This document shows positions 37,984-46,948 of a stretch of DNA of 64,000 nt, piece after piece. The translations under genes were made by a program, and so were the position numbers. The notes beneath the pieces were generated by a model, which saw nothing but the letters and a program-made list of their open reading frames with translations, did no database searches and was not told the origin of the DNA. The number at the start of each line of letters is the position of its first letter. Within the stretch, counting starts at the first letter, position 1. The DNA is from an uncultured Clostridia bacterium (GTDB taxonomy: Bacteria; Bacillota; Clostridia; TANB77; CAG-465), in contig CAKPEI010000003.1 in the NCBI GenBank assembly GCA_934149365.1, positions 124,001 through 188,000 of the forward strand, written 5' to 3'.

Positions 37984-38469
37984 TTAATGGTGGTATTGTT
38001 CATTATTAAGTATTTTAAAACATCTAAATAATTGTTCAAGTAAAAACACTCTAAATAATTGGTGTGGGAAGGTCAATTTTGAGAAAGATAAAATAAGGTC
38101 TGCCTTTTCTTTTACTATGTTTGAAAGACCAAGTGAACCTCCAATTACAAAAGTTAGAGAACTTGATACATTTGTAAATATGCTATCTAATTTTTCAGCT
38201 AGTTTAGGTGAAGAAAATTCCTTACCTGTTTCATCTAGACATATTATGTATGAACTTTTTTGATTTATTTTACTAAGTATTAGTTTTGCTTCCTTTTCTT
38301 TTACTTCATTATATAAAGCTTCACTGTAGTTTACAGGAAGCTTTTCATCTGGAAGTTCTAATATTTCTAGTTTGCAAAATCTAGACAATCTTTTAGAGTA
38401 TTCTTTTATAGCATCATCTAAATATTTTTCTTTTAATTTACCTACGCATATTATCTTAACATTAATCAT
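37984..38469 (-). CDS. rlmH: 23S rRNA (pseudouridine-1915-N3)-methyltransferase
   Basis: SPOUT enzyme that methylates pseudouridine 1915 in helix 69 of 23S rRNA. The 161 residues include INVKIICVGKLKEKYLDDAI, CLDETGKEFSS, LTFVIGGSLGLS and the C-terminal FPHQLFRVFLLEQLFRCFKI, all diagnostic. Its ATG overlaps the stop of the MBL-fold gene upstream (ATGA type), so translation is coupled. The pairing of rlmH with a YycJ-like hydrolase is common in Firmicutes. Confidence 0.97.
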   Translation of the reverse strand: MINVKIICVGKLKEKYLDDAIKEYSKRLSRFCKLEILELPDEKLPVNYSEALYNEVKEKEAKLILSKINQKSSYIICLDETGKEFSSPKLAEKLDSIFTNVSSSLTFVIGGSLGLSNIVKEKADLILSFSKLTFPHQLFRVFLLEQLFRCFKILNNEQYHH

Positions 38470-39263
38470 AGTTTATATACCTCACTAGAAAAATCTTTAC
38501 TTGCAATGTTTATATTAAATTCATTTGTATCAAAACCGGCTAAGGTTAGGGTAGAGAGTATAGTCTCTTTTGCAAGTTCCGGAATGTTATTGTGTTCACT
38601 CATATGGCTTAATAAAAAATCTCTTGTTCCATTTTGAGCAAGCTTTAAGATTACTTGTCCACTATCTTCGTTAGATAAATGGCCATATGGACCAGCAATT
38701 CTTCTTTTTATATCAAAAGGATATCTACCTGCATATAGCATATCTTTATCATAATTAGATTCGATTACCGGAAGAGATGAACTTTCTAAATATCCAAATA
38801 CAGAATTTGTCATTATTCCTAAATCAGTTGCTATAGTGATAGATTTATCTGAATTACTTATTTTATATCCTACAGGATCAACTGCATCATGGGATGTACT
38901 AAAATGTTCTACCTTTAAGTCTTTTATATAAAGCTCTTCAGTTAGCGAAAGCTCTGTAACACTACCACTTGGTATATTTGCTTTTTTTAAATTGGTAATA
39001 ATATACTCACATGTACCTTTTGAAGCATATACAGGAGTAGAAGGATTATTTTTTATAAATAAATTAAGCCCTTTTATGTGGTCACTATGCTCATGAGTTA
39101 TAAATATAGCATCAATATCATTAACTGATTTTGAAAGACTAGTAAGAGCTTCATTTACTTTTTTATATGTAACTCCTATATCAACTAATACATTTGCTTC
39201 ATCTGTTTCTATCAAATACATATTACCAGAGCTACTGCTATATAATGGGTAAAGATTAAGCAT
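38466..39263 (-). CDS. MBL-fold metallo-hydrolase (YycJ/WalJ-like)
   Basis: A 265-residue metallo-beta-lactamase-fold protein. LYPLYSSSSGNMYLIETD at the start and FITHEHSDHIKGL (HxHxDH metal motif) are clear, followed by VEHFSTSHDAVDPVGY, ITIATDLGIM and LLSHMSEHNNI. This order matches YycJ/WalJ, a predicted nuclease linked to the WalKR region. The start at 39263 matches family N-termini; ATG 39269 and GTG 39272 are also in frame inside the murA end. It overlaps murA and rlmH. Confidence 0.9.
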   Translation of the reverse strand: MLNLYPLYSSSSGNMYLIETDEANVLVDIGVTYKKVNEALTSLSKSVNDIDAIFITHEHSDHIKGLNLFIKNNPSTPVYASKGTCEYIITNLKKANIPSGSVTELSLTEELYIKDLKVEHFSTSHDAVDPVGYKISNSDKSITIATDLGIMTNSVFGYLESSSLPVIESNYDKDMLYAGRYPFDIKRRIAGPYGHLSNEDSGQVILKLAQNGTRDFLLSHMSEHNNIPELAKETILSTLTLAGFDTNEFNINIASKDFSSEVYKL

Positions 39264-40539
39264 TTTCATCACTCTCGTTGTCTCTTACAAATTCTATTTT
39301 TGCACCTAAGCTTTTAAACTTATCTACGATATTTTCGTAGCCTCTTTCTATGTGATGTACATCATATATTTCTGTTCTACCGTGCGCAACAAGGCCTGCA
39401 AGGATCATAGCAGCGCCGGCTCTTAAGTCGTGAGATGCAACAGGACAACCGTACAATTTATCTACACCTTTTACCATTGCTGTTCTGCCATGTGCAGTAA
39501 TATCTGCTCCCATTTTTATTAGTTCGTCAGTATATTGAAATCTTGATTCCCATATGCTTTCTATAATCATACCAGTGCCTTTTGAAATAGCAATTAAAGT
39601 ACAAATTTGAGGTTGCATATCAGTAGGGAAGCCAGGGTATGGCATTGTTTTTACATTTATTGGCCTTGGAGTATCTGACATAGACACTCTTATTGTATCT
39701 TCAAATTCAGTAACTTCAGCGCCAGCTTCTTGCAGTTTAGCTGTAATTGGTTCCATATGTTTTGGAATACAGTTTTTAATAAGGACGTTTCCTTTTGTTA
39801 TAGCTGCAGCAACCATGAAGGTACCTGCTTCAATTTGGTCCGGTATAACGGCATAGCTTGATGTTTGCTTTAATGCATCTACACCAGTTATTTTAATTAC
39901 GTCAGTTCCAGCTCCTTTTATGTTAGCACCCATTGAATTTAAAAAGTTTGCTACATCAACGACATGAGGTTCTTTAGCACAGTTTTCGATAGTTGTTGTG
40001 CCTGGAACTAGTGTGGCTGCAAGTATTGCATTTATTGTTGCACCAACACTTACGACGTCGAAGAATATGCTACCTGCAGAAAGCTTATCTTTAGTACTAG
40101 CATAAACATTTCCTCTTTTTACATCAACAACAGCACCTAATTTTTCAAAAGCTTTAATGTGCTGATCTATAGGTCTTGCACCTAAATTACAGCCACCTGG
40201 AAGACTTATTTGTGCTTTTCCAAATCTACTAATTAAAGCACCAAGTAAATAGTAAGAAGCTCTAAATTTACAAGTAAGGTCATAAGGAGCTTCAACAGTA
40301 GTTATATTAGAATTGTCTATAATCAATTCATTTCTTGTTATATATTCAACTTTAGAACCTAAAGATTTTAATATTTTTATAAAAGCCCTAATATCACTAA
40401 TATCAGGTACATTTTCAAGATGGCATTTTCCATTTACTAGTAGTGTAGCAGGAAGTATAGCAACTGCAGCATTTTTAGCTCCACTTACAGTTACTTCACC
40501 AGAAAGTCTACATGGTCCATCAACAATAATCTTATCCAT
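39256..40539 (-). CDS. murA: UDP-N-acetylglucosamine 1-carboxyvinyltransferase
   Basis: First committed step of peptidoglycan synthesis: adds enolpyruvate from PEP to UDP-GlcNAc. The 427 residues start MDKIIVDGPCRLSGEVTVSG with GAKNAAVAILPATLL. The catalytic cysteine is in LPGGCNLGARPIDQHIKAF. Further landmarks are PDQIEAGTFMVAAA, MPYPGFPTDMQPQ and HDLRAGAAMILAGL. A longer open frame extends upstream to 40659, but AAGGGGGAT fits the ATG at 40539. The presence of Cys rather than Asp predicts fosfomycin sensitivity. Confidence 0.98.
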   Translation of the reverse strand: MDKIIVDGPCRLSGEVTVSGAKNAAVAILPATLLVNGKCHLENVPDISDIRAFIKILKSLGSKVEYITRNELIIDNSNITTVEAPYDLTCKFRASYYLLGALISRFGKAQISLPGGCNLGARPIDQHIKAFEKLGAVVDVKRGNVYASTKDKLSAGSIFFDVVSVGATINAILAATLVPGTTTIENCAKEPHVVDVANFLNSMGANIKGAGTDVIKITGVDALKQTSSYAVIPDQIEAGTFMVAAAITKGNVLIKNCIPKHMEPITAKLQEAGAEVTEFEDTIRVSMSDTPRPINVKTMPYPGFPTDMQPQICTLIAISKGTGMIIESIWESRFQYTDELIKMGADITAHGRTAMVKGVDKLYGCPVASHDLRAGAAMILAGLVAHGRTEIYDVHHIERGYENIVDKFKSLGAKIEFVRDNESDENA

Positions 40540-40574
40540 AAAATCCCCCTTAAAATTATAATTTTTACATGCTA

Positions 40575-40603
40575 AGTATAGCATATATACGGTTAAAACA
40601 CAA
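40575..40603 (-). promoter_or_regulatory. Probable promoter of murA
   Basis: Minus-strand TTGTGT (40603-40598) and TATACT (40580-40575) with a 17-base spacer. Confidence 0.65.
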
Positions 40604-40722
40604 GGAAAAAGGCATATCTTGAGGCTGAATGATAAATAAGAAATAAATATGTAATACAAATATAATATTAATTAAATTGTTATGTAGTGCAAATGTAATG
40701 AAACATTTGCACGAAATCTAAA

Positions 40723-41109
40723 TTAGTAACCGCATTGGTTTGAGTCAGTACATATTTTTATGTTACAACATTGATTGTAAGGCTGATTACATGAGCAGTT
40801 ACAAGTTTGTGGCATATTACAAGAGCAAGAATTATTGCAATTGCAAGAATTTTGTGAGCAATTTTGATTTGATGAGCAGTTGCATGACATACACATTTTA
40901 GGAATCTCCTTTCTGTTATCATTAAATATACATGGAGTTTTTGGAGCACATCCTAATATGTTACAAGAAAAATTAGTTAAACATTGTTCAACGCAAACAA
41001 TGTTAGACAGTATTGCTAAATCACATCCTGTTACATAATGGCCTTTGCCATATGGCATTTTCCATGGAAGGCACCATAAAAAGTTTTGAAGTAGACAATT
41101 TGGAAACAT
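40723..41109 (-). CDS. Cysteine-rich protein, possibly a spore coat or sheath component
   Basis: A 128-residue protein with more than 20 cysteines. The first half is FPNCLLQNFLWCLPWKMPYG with GHYVTGCDLAILSNIVCVEQ. The second half is a low-complexity Cys-Asn-Ser tract (NCSQNSCNCNNSCSCN). GGTGGGG precedes the ATG on the minus strand. There is no signal peptide. Such Cys/Asn-rich small proteins in clostridia are often spore-coat proteins, but the function here is inference. It is divergent from rpmF. Confidence 0.75.
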   Translation of the reverse strand: MFPNCLLQNFLWCLPWKMPYGKGHYVTGCDLAILSNIVCVEQCLTNFSCNILGCAPKTPCIFNDNRKEIPKMCMSCNCSSNQNCSQNSCNCNNSCSCNMPQTCNCSCNQPYNQCCNIKICTDSNQCGY

Positions 41110-41295
41110 AAAACCCCACCATATTTAAGCTATTTCTAATATTATTATGCATATTAGATAGTATATTATATGTAATTTTACGTGATATGCTACTTTATAT
41201 ATGTATTTTTGCTTAAGATATAACGTGCTTTTTTTACACCAATATTTATATATATACAAATTTATCTGCTTTTGCAAATTCTATCACTTTTAAAC

Positions 41296-41324
41296 TTGAC
41301 AATATTATTTAAGTAATATATAAT
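41296..41324 (+). promoter_or_regulatory. Sigma-A promoter of rpmF
   Basis: Perfect TTGACA at 41296-41301 and perfect TATAAT at 41319-41324 with a 17-base spacer, as expected for a ribosomal protein gene. The rest of 41110-41413 is A/T-rich with no gene seen. Confidence 0.93.
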
Positions 41325-41413
41325 ATATTAGCGAGTTTGAGTAAATAAGTATGCGATAGGCATATAGTATATATCAAATATATTTAATATGATTTACTTA
41401 AGGAGGGAATAAA

Positions 41414-41605
41414 ATGGCACAACCAAAAAGAAGATGGTCTAAAGCTAGAACAGGTTTAAGACGTTCTACATGGAAATTAGAAAACAAAACTTATGCTACA
41501 TGTTCAAACTGTGGTGAAGCAATATTACCACATAAAGCTTGCCCAAGTTGCGGTAAGTACAACAAGAGACAAGTAGTAGAAATCAAAGAAAATGAAGAAA
41601 AATAA
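41414..41605 (+). CDS. rpmF: 50S ribosomal protein L32
   Basis: A 63-residue ribosomal protein starting MAQPKRRWSKARTGLRRSTW. It has the zinc-binding form with CSNCGEA and CPSCGKYNKR. AAGGAGG precedes the ATG. The usual neighbour yceD (DUF177) is not upstream. Confidence 0.98.
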   Translation: MAQPKRRWSKARTGLRRSTWKLENKTYATCSNCGEAILPHKACPSCGKYNKRQVVEIKENEEK

Positions 41606-41611
41606 AAATTC

Positions 41612-41636
41612 CCTCACGTAATGTGGGGCTTTTTTA
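41612..41636 (+). terminator. Intrinsic terminator of rpmF
   Basis: CCTCAC at 41612-41617 pairs with GTGGGG at 41623-41628 (one wobble), loop GTAAT, then a T tract at 41630-41636. Confidence 0.9.
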
Positions 41637-41660
41637 TACTTTTTTCTGTTGGAGAATATA

Positions 41661-42362
41661 ATGGAAACATACAAAAATGTAAAAATATTATATGAAGATA
41701 ATCACTTGCTTGTAGTAGTAAAGCCAGCGGGAATGCCTTCTCAAGCAGATAAAACTGGTGATATGGATATGCTCACTATTTTAAAGGCATATATAAAAGA
41801 AAAATATAACAAACCAGGTGAAGTGTATTTAGGGCTAGTACACAGACTAGATAGAATGACAGCTGGAGTTATGGTGTTTGCAAGGACTTCTAAAGCTGCT
41901 TCTAGAATTTCTAAGAACATTAGAGAAGGAGATTTTAAGAAGAGGTATATAGCCTGCGTAAATGGGAAACTTATTACAAGCGGAACACTAGAGAATTATT
42001 TGGTTAAAAATGAGAAAACTAATATGAGTAGGATTTGCAATGAAAAAACTAAAAATGGTAAACTTGCAAGTTTAGAATATAGACCTATTAATAGTTTTAT
42101 AAAAAACAATAAGGAATATACTTATGTAGAAATCAAATTAAATACAGGAAGACATCATCAAATAAGAGTTCAGTTTGCAAATATTGGCTATCCTTTATAC
42201 GGTGATGTTAAATATGGAAAAAATGTAAATAAAGCTGGGCAAAATCTAGCACTTTTTGCATATAGTCTTACATTTTTTCATCCAACTAAAGATGAGGTTA
42301 TGGAATTTAAAATATTCCCAGAAAAAGAAGGAATATGGAGTGAATTAAACAAATGGAAATAG
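41661..42362 (+). CDS. RluA-family pseudouridine synthase
   Basis: A 233-residue RNA pseudouridine synthase. ILYEDNHLLVVVKPAGMPSQ opens the domain, and the catalytic motif is VHRLDRMTAGVMVFA with the conserved Asp. ELKLNTGRHHQIRVQF-like sequence (IKLNTGRHHQIRVQFA) and YPLYGDVKYG follow. There is no S4 domain. ATG 41661 has GGAGAA upstream; TTG 41649 overlaps that site. The substrate position in rRNA or tRNA cannot be told. The end overlaps the start of prfB. Confidence 0.93.
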   Translation: METYKNVKILYEDNHLLVVVKPAGMPSQADKTGDMDMLTILKAYIKEKYNKPGEVYLGLVHRLDRMTAGVMVFARTSKAASRISKNIREGDFKKRYIACVNGKLITSGTLENYLVKNEKTNMSRICNEKTKNGKLASLEYRPINSFIKNNKEYTYVEIKLNTGRHHQIRVQFANIGYPLYGDVKYGKNVNKAGQNLALFAYSLTFFHPTKDEVMEFKIFPEKEGIWSELNKWK

Positions 42363-43462
42363 TTGAAATATCTGAATACAAAAATAGATTAATAGAGTGT
42401 AAAGATACAATAAATCAATTAATAGAAACGCTAAAAATATCAAGCAAAAAAGAGGAACTTTCAGAAAACGAAAAGAAAATTACAGAAGAAGGTTTTTGGA
42501 GTGATGAAAAAGAAAGTGCAAAGGTACTTTCAAAGGTTAAAGAACTAAAAGGTGTTATTGAAAAGATTGAGCATATTGAAAGCAAATATGAAGAATGTTT
42601 AGAAATGATACAAATGCTAGAAAATGAATATGATGAAGAATTTGCAAAAGAATTAAAAGAAAATACTTTGAATTTAGAAAAAGAGTTAGAGCTTATGAAA
42701 GTTCAGGCTTTGCTATCAGATGAATATGATGCTAACGTAGCAATTGTTACAATTCATCCTGGGGCAGGAGGAACAGAGTCTCAAGATTGGGCTTTAATGT
42801 TATACAGAATGTATACAAGATGGGCTGAGAGAACTAAACATAGTGTTGAGATATATGATATGCAAGATGGAGATGAGGCCGGACTTAAAAGTGTTACATT
42901 TGCTGTTAAAGGAGAATTCCCATATGGGTATTTAAAAGGAGAAAAGGGAGTACATAGATTAGTTAGAATATCACCTTTCGATAGTAACAGTAGAAGGCAT
43001 ACTTCTTTTGCAGCAGTTGACGTACTACCAGAAATAGATGATAGTATTTCAATAGAAATAAAAGACGAAGACTTAGAGATTGGAACATTTAGAGCAAGTG
43101 GAGCTGGTGGACAGCATATAAACAAAACAGACTCTGCAGTAAGAATAAAACATATACCAACAGGCATTGTTACATCTTGTCAAACTGAAAGGTCACAATT
43201 TCAAAATAAAGATAATGCGATGAAAATGCTTAAGGCTAAATTATATCAACTTGAACTTGAAAAAAACAAAGAAAAAATAAATCAAATAAAAGGTGATAAT
43301 TCTGAAAATGGTTGGGGAAGTCAAATAAGGTCATACGTATTTTGTCCTTATACCCTTGTAAAAGATCATAGAACTGGCTTCGAAATAGGAAATGTTCAAA
43401 AAGTCATGGATGGTTACATTGATGATTTTATTTCTGAATATTTAAAAAGTATAAAGAGTTAA
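42353..43462 (+). CDS. prfB: Peptide chain release factor 2
   Basis: Recognises UAA and UGA. The 369 residues have the RF2-type SPF recognition motif (VRISPFDSNSRRHTS) and the catalytic GGQ (ASGAGGQHINKTDSA). Most bacterial prfB genes contain an in-frame UGA near codon 25 that is bypassed by a +1 shift. Here the reading frame is continuous through that region (IETLKISSKKEELSENEK), so the classical autoregulatory shift is absent. GGAGTG precedes the ATG, which overlaps the previous stop. Confidence 0.97.
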   Translation: MEIVEISEYKNRLIECKDTINQLIETLKISSKKEELSENEKKITEEGFWSDEKESAKVLSKVKELKGVIEKIEHIESKYEECLEMIQMLENEYDEEFAKELKENTLNLEKELELMKVQALLSDEYDANVAIVTIHPGAGGTESQDWALMLYRMYTRWAERTKHSVEIYDMQDGDEAGLKSVTFAVKGEFPYGYLKGEKGVHRLVRISPFDSNSRRHTSFAAVDVLPEIDDSISIEIKDEDLEIGTFRASGAGGQHINKTDSAVRIKHIPTGIVTSCQTERSQFQNKDNAMKMLKAKLYQLELEKNKEKINQIKGDNSENGWGSQIRSYVFCPYTLVKDHRTGFEIGNVQKVMDGYIDDFISEYLKSIKS

Positions 43463-43464
43463 AT

Positions 43465-43493
43465 TTGACACATTTACATAAATAATGTATAAT
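43465..43493 (+). promoter_or_regulatory. Sigma-A promoter of the RNase J gene
   Basis: Perfect TTGACA at 43465-43470 and TATAAT at 43488-43493, spacer 17. It leaves a 5' leader of about 130 bases before the ATG with no recognised element. Confidence 0.9.
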
Positions 43494-43632
43494 ATTACAT
43501 GTGTTTTTAAGAGTGTATTTTACACTTAGTTCGGGGGTATATAACTTACAGTTTTAATTAAACTATAAGTATTTTGATTATATATTTAATTGTTCGGTTT
43601 ACTAAAGAAATATAAAGGAGGAATAATAATTT

Positions 43633-45651
43633 ATGGATAAAAATAAAAAAAGTGTTAACACTATCTATGACGATAGTGTTTCAAATAGTGCGTTAATGAA
43701 AGACATAAAGAAAAAATTGGATAAGAAAACAAACATAAATATAGATAATATTAGTATTGAAGAAAAAGCAAATACAGTTATACAAAATTTAGATAAAGGA
43801 AATAGTAAATTAGATAGAAAAACAAATAAAGTAGATAATAGAACAGTTAATCAGAATAAGAAAAATATAGCTTCTAAAAAGAAAGAAGAAACAAGAGATA
43901 GTAAAGTTAGAAAAACAGTAAGTAAAAGACCTCAAAATTCAAGAACTGCTAGAGAAAATAGTATTTTTGAAAAAGATAAATTAAAGGTAATTCCACTTGG
44001 TGGACTTCAAGAAATAGGTAAAAACCTTACTGTATTTGAGTACAGAAATGAAATTATAATTGTGGACTGTGGTGTTGCTTTTCCAGATGACGATATGCTA
44101 GGCGTAGATTTAGTTATACCAGATGTAACTTACTTAGAAAAGAATGCAAAAAAAATTAAGGGAATGGTAATAACTCATGGTCATGAAGACCACATTGGCG
44201 CAATACCATATTTTCTTAAAAAGATAAATGTTCCAGTATATGCAACAAAACTTACTATGGGACTTATTGAAGCAAAATTAGAAGAGCATAACATTCTTAA
44301 GAGCTCTGAACTTCATATAGCAAAGCCTAAAGATATAGTTAAGCTTGGAAAATATTTTAATGTTGAATTTATAAAAACAACACACTCAATAGCTGATGCA
44401 GTTGCTTTTGCAATACATACACCTGTTGGTACTGTTGTTCATACAGGAGACTTTAAAATAGATTACACTCCTATAGATGGTGAAGTCATGGACTTCGCTA
44501 GATTTGCAGAATTAGGAAAAGAAGGAGTGCTTCTTCTTATGTCAGATTCTACTAACGTAGAAAGACCTGGTTACACGATGTCAGAAAGAAGTGTCGGCCT
44601 AGAGTTTGACAAGATATTTATGAATTCTAATAAAAGAATAATAGTTGCTACATTTGCTTCTAATATTCATAGAATGCAACAAATAATAAATTCTGCTGTT
44701 AAGTTTGGTAGAAAAGTTGCAGCTATTGGTAGAAGTGTATTAAGAGTAATTGATGTGGCACAGGAATTAGGATATATAACTGCACCAGAAGGATCTATTA
44801 TAGATATAGATAAAATAGGCCTATATAACCCAGAGCAGCTTGTTATTATAACAACAGGATCACAAGGTGAAAGTATGTCGGCTTTAGCCAGAATGTCAAC
44901 AGGTGAGCATAAAAAGGTTACTATAACTCCAGAAGATTTAGTAATATTTTCTTCATCACCAATACCAGGTAATGAAAAATCAGTAGGTAAACTTATTGAT
45001 GAACTTCAAAAGCTTGGCGCAGAAGTAATATATAATCAACTTGCAGATGTCCACGTATCAGGGCATGCATGTGAAGAAGAATTAAAGATGATGCTTACAC
45101 TAACAAAACCAAAATTCTTTATGCCAGTACATGGTGAGTATAGATTTTTAAGAAGACATGGACATATAGCTGAGCTCCTTGGCATGTCAGACAAAAATAT
45201 ATTTATAATGGCAAATGGTAAAACATTGGAAGTAGATGCAAATTCTGCTAGAATAGGTCAACAAGTACAATCAGGAATAGTCCTTGTAGACGGTCTAGGA
45301 GTAGGAGACGTAGGTAATATAGTTATAAGGGATAGACAAATGCTTTCTGAAAATGGTATGATTTTGGTCGTATTCTCTTTGGATAGTAAAACTGGTAAAT
45401 TAGTTGGAGGACCTGACATCATAACAAGAGGTTTTGTATATGTTAGAGAGTCTGAAGATTTAATGGAAGAAATAAGAGCATTTTCAAAGGAACAAATTTT
45501 GAAACTAGAAAAAGAAGGCGTTAAAGAATGGTCTACTATAAAAGGCAAAGTAAGAGATAGTTTATGTGATTTTGTATATAAGAGAACAAGACGTAATCCT
45601 ATGATTTTGCCAATTATAACAGAAGTGAATTTAAAAGATATACAACAATAA
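43633..45651 (+). CDS. rnj: Ribonuclease J
   Basis: Endonuclease and 5' exonuclease central to RNA decay in Firmicutes. The 672 residues are longer than the usual 555 because of about 115 N-terminal residues rich in Lys, Asn and Asp. The core begins LKVIPLGGLQEIGKNLTVFE, with the metal motif THGHEDHIGAI (HxHxDH), HTGDFKIDYTPIDG, LMSDSTNVERPGYT and the beta-CASP region, then PVHGEYRFLRRHGHIAEL. AAGGAGG precedes the ATG. Confidence 0.97.
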   Translation: MDKNKKSVNTIYDDSVSNSALMKDIKKKLDKKTNINIDNISIEEKANTVIQNLDKGNSKLDRKTNKVDNRTVNQNKKNIASKKKEETRDSKVRKTVSKRPQNSRTARENSIFEKDKLKVIPLGGLQEIGKNLTVFEYRNEIIIVDCGVAFPDDDMLGVDLVIPDVTYLEKNAKKIKGMVITHGHEDHIGAIPYFLKKINVPVYATKLTMGLIEAKLEEHNILKSSELHIAKPKDIVKLGKYFNVEFIKTTHSIADAVAFAIHTPVGTVVHTGDFKIDYTPIDGEVMDFARFAELGKEGVLLLMSDSTNVERPGYTMSERSVGLEFDKIFMNSNKRIIVATFASNIHRMQQIINSAVKFGRKVAAIGRSVLRVIDVAQELGYITAPEGSIIDIDKIGLYNPEQLVIITTGSQGESMSALARMSTGEHKKVTITPEDLVIFSSSPIPGNEKSVGKLIDELQKLGAEVIYNQLADVHVSGHACEEELKMMLTLTKPKFFMPVHGEYRFLRRHGHIAELLGMSDKNIFIMANGKTLEVDANSARIGQQVQSGIVLVDGLGVGDVGNIVIRDRQMLSENGMILVVFSLDSKTGKLVGGPDIITRGFVYVRESEDLMEEIRAFSKEQILKLEKEGVKEWSTIKGKVRDSLCDFVYKRTRRNPMILPIITEVNLKDIQQ

Positions 45652-45660
45652 ATATATAAA

Positions 45661-45696
45661 AATACTAGGTGAAGATTAATTCACCTAGTATTTTTG
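45661..45696. terminator. Bidirectional terminator
   Basis: AATACTAGGTGAA at 45661-45673 pairs with TTCACCTAGTATT at 45680-45692. T follows on the plus side and the A-rich left flank gives T on the minus side. It lies between convergent genes. Confidence 0.92.
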
Positions 45697-45707
45697 CTTG
45701 TTTAGTT

Positions 45708-46400
45708 TTATTGCTTTGAACAAAGTAAGCTCTTTATGTGATAAATGCGAAAACGTACATTGCTAGCGAGACATTCTGTATTAGAATTATCTTCGTGTGT
45801 GGCTTTTTCTTTTAACAAATCATTTACTTCTTTTTTTAGTGGTAAATATATATGGTTATTAAGTAGTAATTCTGCTGAGTGAATAATATATTCTTTAGGA
45901 AGTTTTAATACTGACGAGAAATTTTGTAATCCATTATATATTTGGTTGTATGATTTAGAAGCTTCCACAATGTCTGCAGGTGGAATTAGACCAAGTTTTG
46001 CCTTAGTTTCATTAAAACAAAGCCTAATTGTATCAATATGCTTTTCATACCTTGGATACAATGTACATAATTCATATACTCTAGTACTTGCATATTCTTC
46101 GCATACATCAAAGGCATCTTTGGAAAAGTTGGAACGTAACTTTAAAAGTGTATCTGACATTAGTTCATTTATTTTTTTACATGCTTTTACATCTGAGATT
46201 TTTTTTCCGTGTGCTGTATAAAGCTCAGTGTTAAGTTCCAAAAATAGAAGTTCAAAACTTTTTTCTATAGTTTTGTAGGTTGCTACGTCAGGAGAAGTTG
46301 TTGTTATGCCAACTAACGGAAGCTCCTTATCAATGTAGCCTTCTAATTTTGTGTATACCTCCTTTTCTTTAAAAAGATTATTTTCTTTTGATATAAACAT
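45708..46400 (-). CDS. Protein of unknown function (230 residues)
   Basis: I do not recognise this soluble, mainly helical protein. It contains seven cysteines, no signal peptide, and helical stretches such as VKACKKINELMSDTLLKLRS. AAGGAGG lies before the ATG on the minus strand and a strong promoter is upstream. It ends at a bidirectional terminator shared with RNase J. Divergent from the 85-residue gene at 46580. Confidence 0.75.
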   Translation of the reverse strand: MFISKENNLFKEKEVYTKLEGYIDKELPLVGITTTSPDVATYKTIEKSFELLFLELNTELYTAHGKKISDVKACKKINELMSDTLLKLRSNFSKDAFDVCEEYASTRVYELCTLYPRYEKHIDTIRLCFNETKAKLGLIPPADIVEASKSYNQIYNGLQNFSSVLKLPKEYIIHSAELLLNNHIYLPLKKEVNDLLKEKATHEDNSNTECLASNVRFRIYHIKSLLCSKQ

Positions 46401-46450
46401 ATAGAGATTCCTCCTTAAATTTAATTTGGACAGTTTTAAAAACTAGGTGA

Positions 46451-46479
46451 ATTATACCATTCATAACTATTTATGTCAA
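46451..46479 (-). promoter_or_regulatory. Sigma-A promoter (minus strand)
   Basis: TTGACA (46479-46474) and TATAAT (46456-46451) with 17 bases between, for the gene at 45708-46400. Confidence 0.9.
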
Positions 46480-46497
46480 GTGAGACAAGTGATATGC

Positions 46498-46526
46498 TTG
46501 ACAAATTTATGAAATAGTGATATTAT
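46498..46526 (+). promoter_or_regulatory. Sigma-A promoter
   Basis: TTGACA at 46498-46503 and TATTAT at 46521-46526, spacer 17. It is divergent from the minus-strand promoter and 18 bases from it. Confidence 0.87.
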
Positions 46527-46579
46527 ATGTGAGGCAACGATATAAATTTTGCTAATAATTTAGTAAAGGAGTAAGGAAA

Positions 46580-46837
46580 ATGAAACTTAGAATTAACTAC
46601 AACTTACAGTGTGAGGTTGACGTAAAAAAAGATGATTGCTGCAGAGAGGAAGCACATTGCCATATTACCAGAAACGGTAGACGAGTGGCACAGGTATGGC
46701 TTTGCCCTGTATCTATTGAACGTGGGCATGACCTTGATAGGAGTGAAGTAAATACGGTATATGATTTCGTTTCAGAGCATAAGTATGAACTGGAAAGGGA
46801 ATATGATAATAACAGAAGGTACGGTGCAGATTATTAA
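46580..46837 (+). CDS. Small protein, possibly DUF4160-like
   Basis: An 85-residue soluble protein with AAGGAGTAAGG before the ATG. REEAHCHITRNGRRVAQVWL followed by VNTVYDFVSEHKYELEREYD recalls DUF4160 proteins, which occur with toxin-antitoxin genes, but the match is loose. It has its own promoter and terminator and lies just before a series of Phd-type antitoxins. Confidence 0.6.
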   Translation: MKLRINYNLQCEVDVKKDDCCREEAHCHITRNGRRVAQVWLCPVSIERGHDLDRSEVNTVYDFVSEHKYELEREYDNNRRYGADY

Positions 46838-46842
46838 ATAAT

Positions 46843-46880
46843 AAAAAGATGTCATGATTTTTTAATTGTGGCATCTTTTT
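46843..46880 (+). terminator. Intrinsic terminator
   Basis: AAAAAGATGTCA at 46843-46854 pairs with TGGCATCTTTTT at 46869-46880 (one wobble); the right arm itself ends in T5. Confidence 0.9.
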
Positions 46881-46891
46881 CTATGTAAATG

Positions 46892-46920
46892 TTGCTCGTA
46901 TATCTTAGTTATGATATAAT
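46892..46920 (+). promoter_or_regulatory. Promoter of the first antitoxin gene
   Basis: TTGCTC at 46892-46897 and TATAAT at 46915-46920, spacer 17. Related promoters precede the other two copies. Confidence 0.8.
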
Positions 46921-46948
46921 TTGTATATAAAATTAAGGAGGAATAAGT

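Noticed and set aside
40540..40659. N-terminal extension of MurA
   Set aside because: The extra 40 residues are hydrophobic and unlike MurA, and a strong ribosome binding site fits the ATG at 40539.
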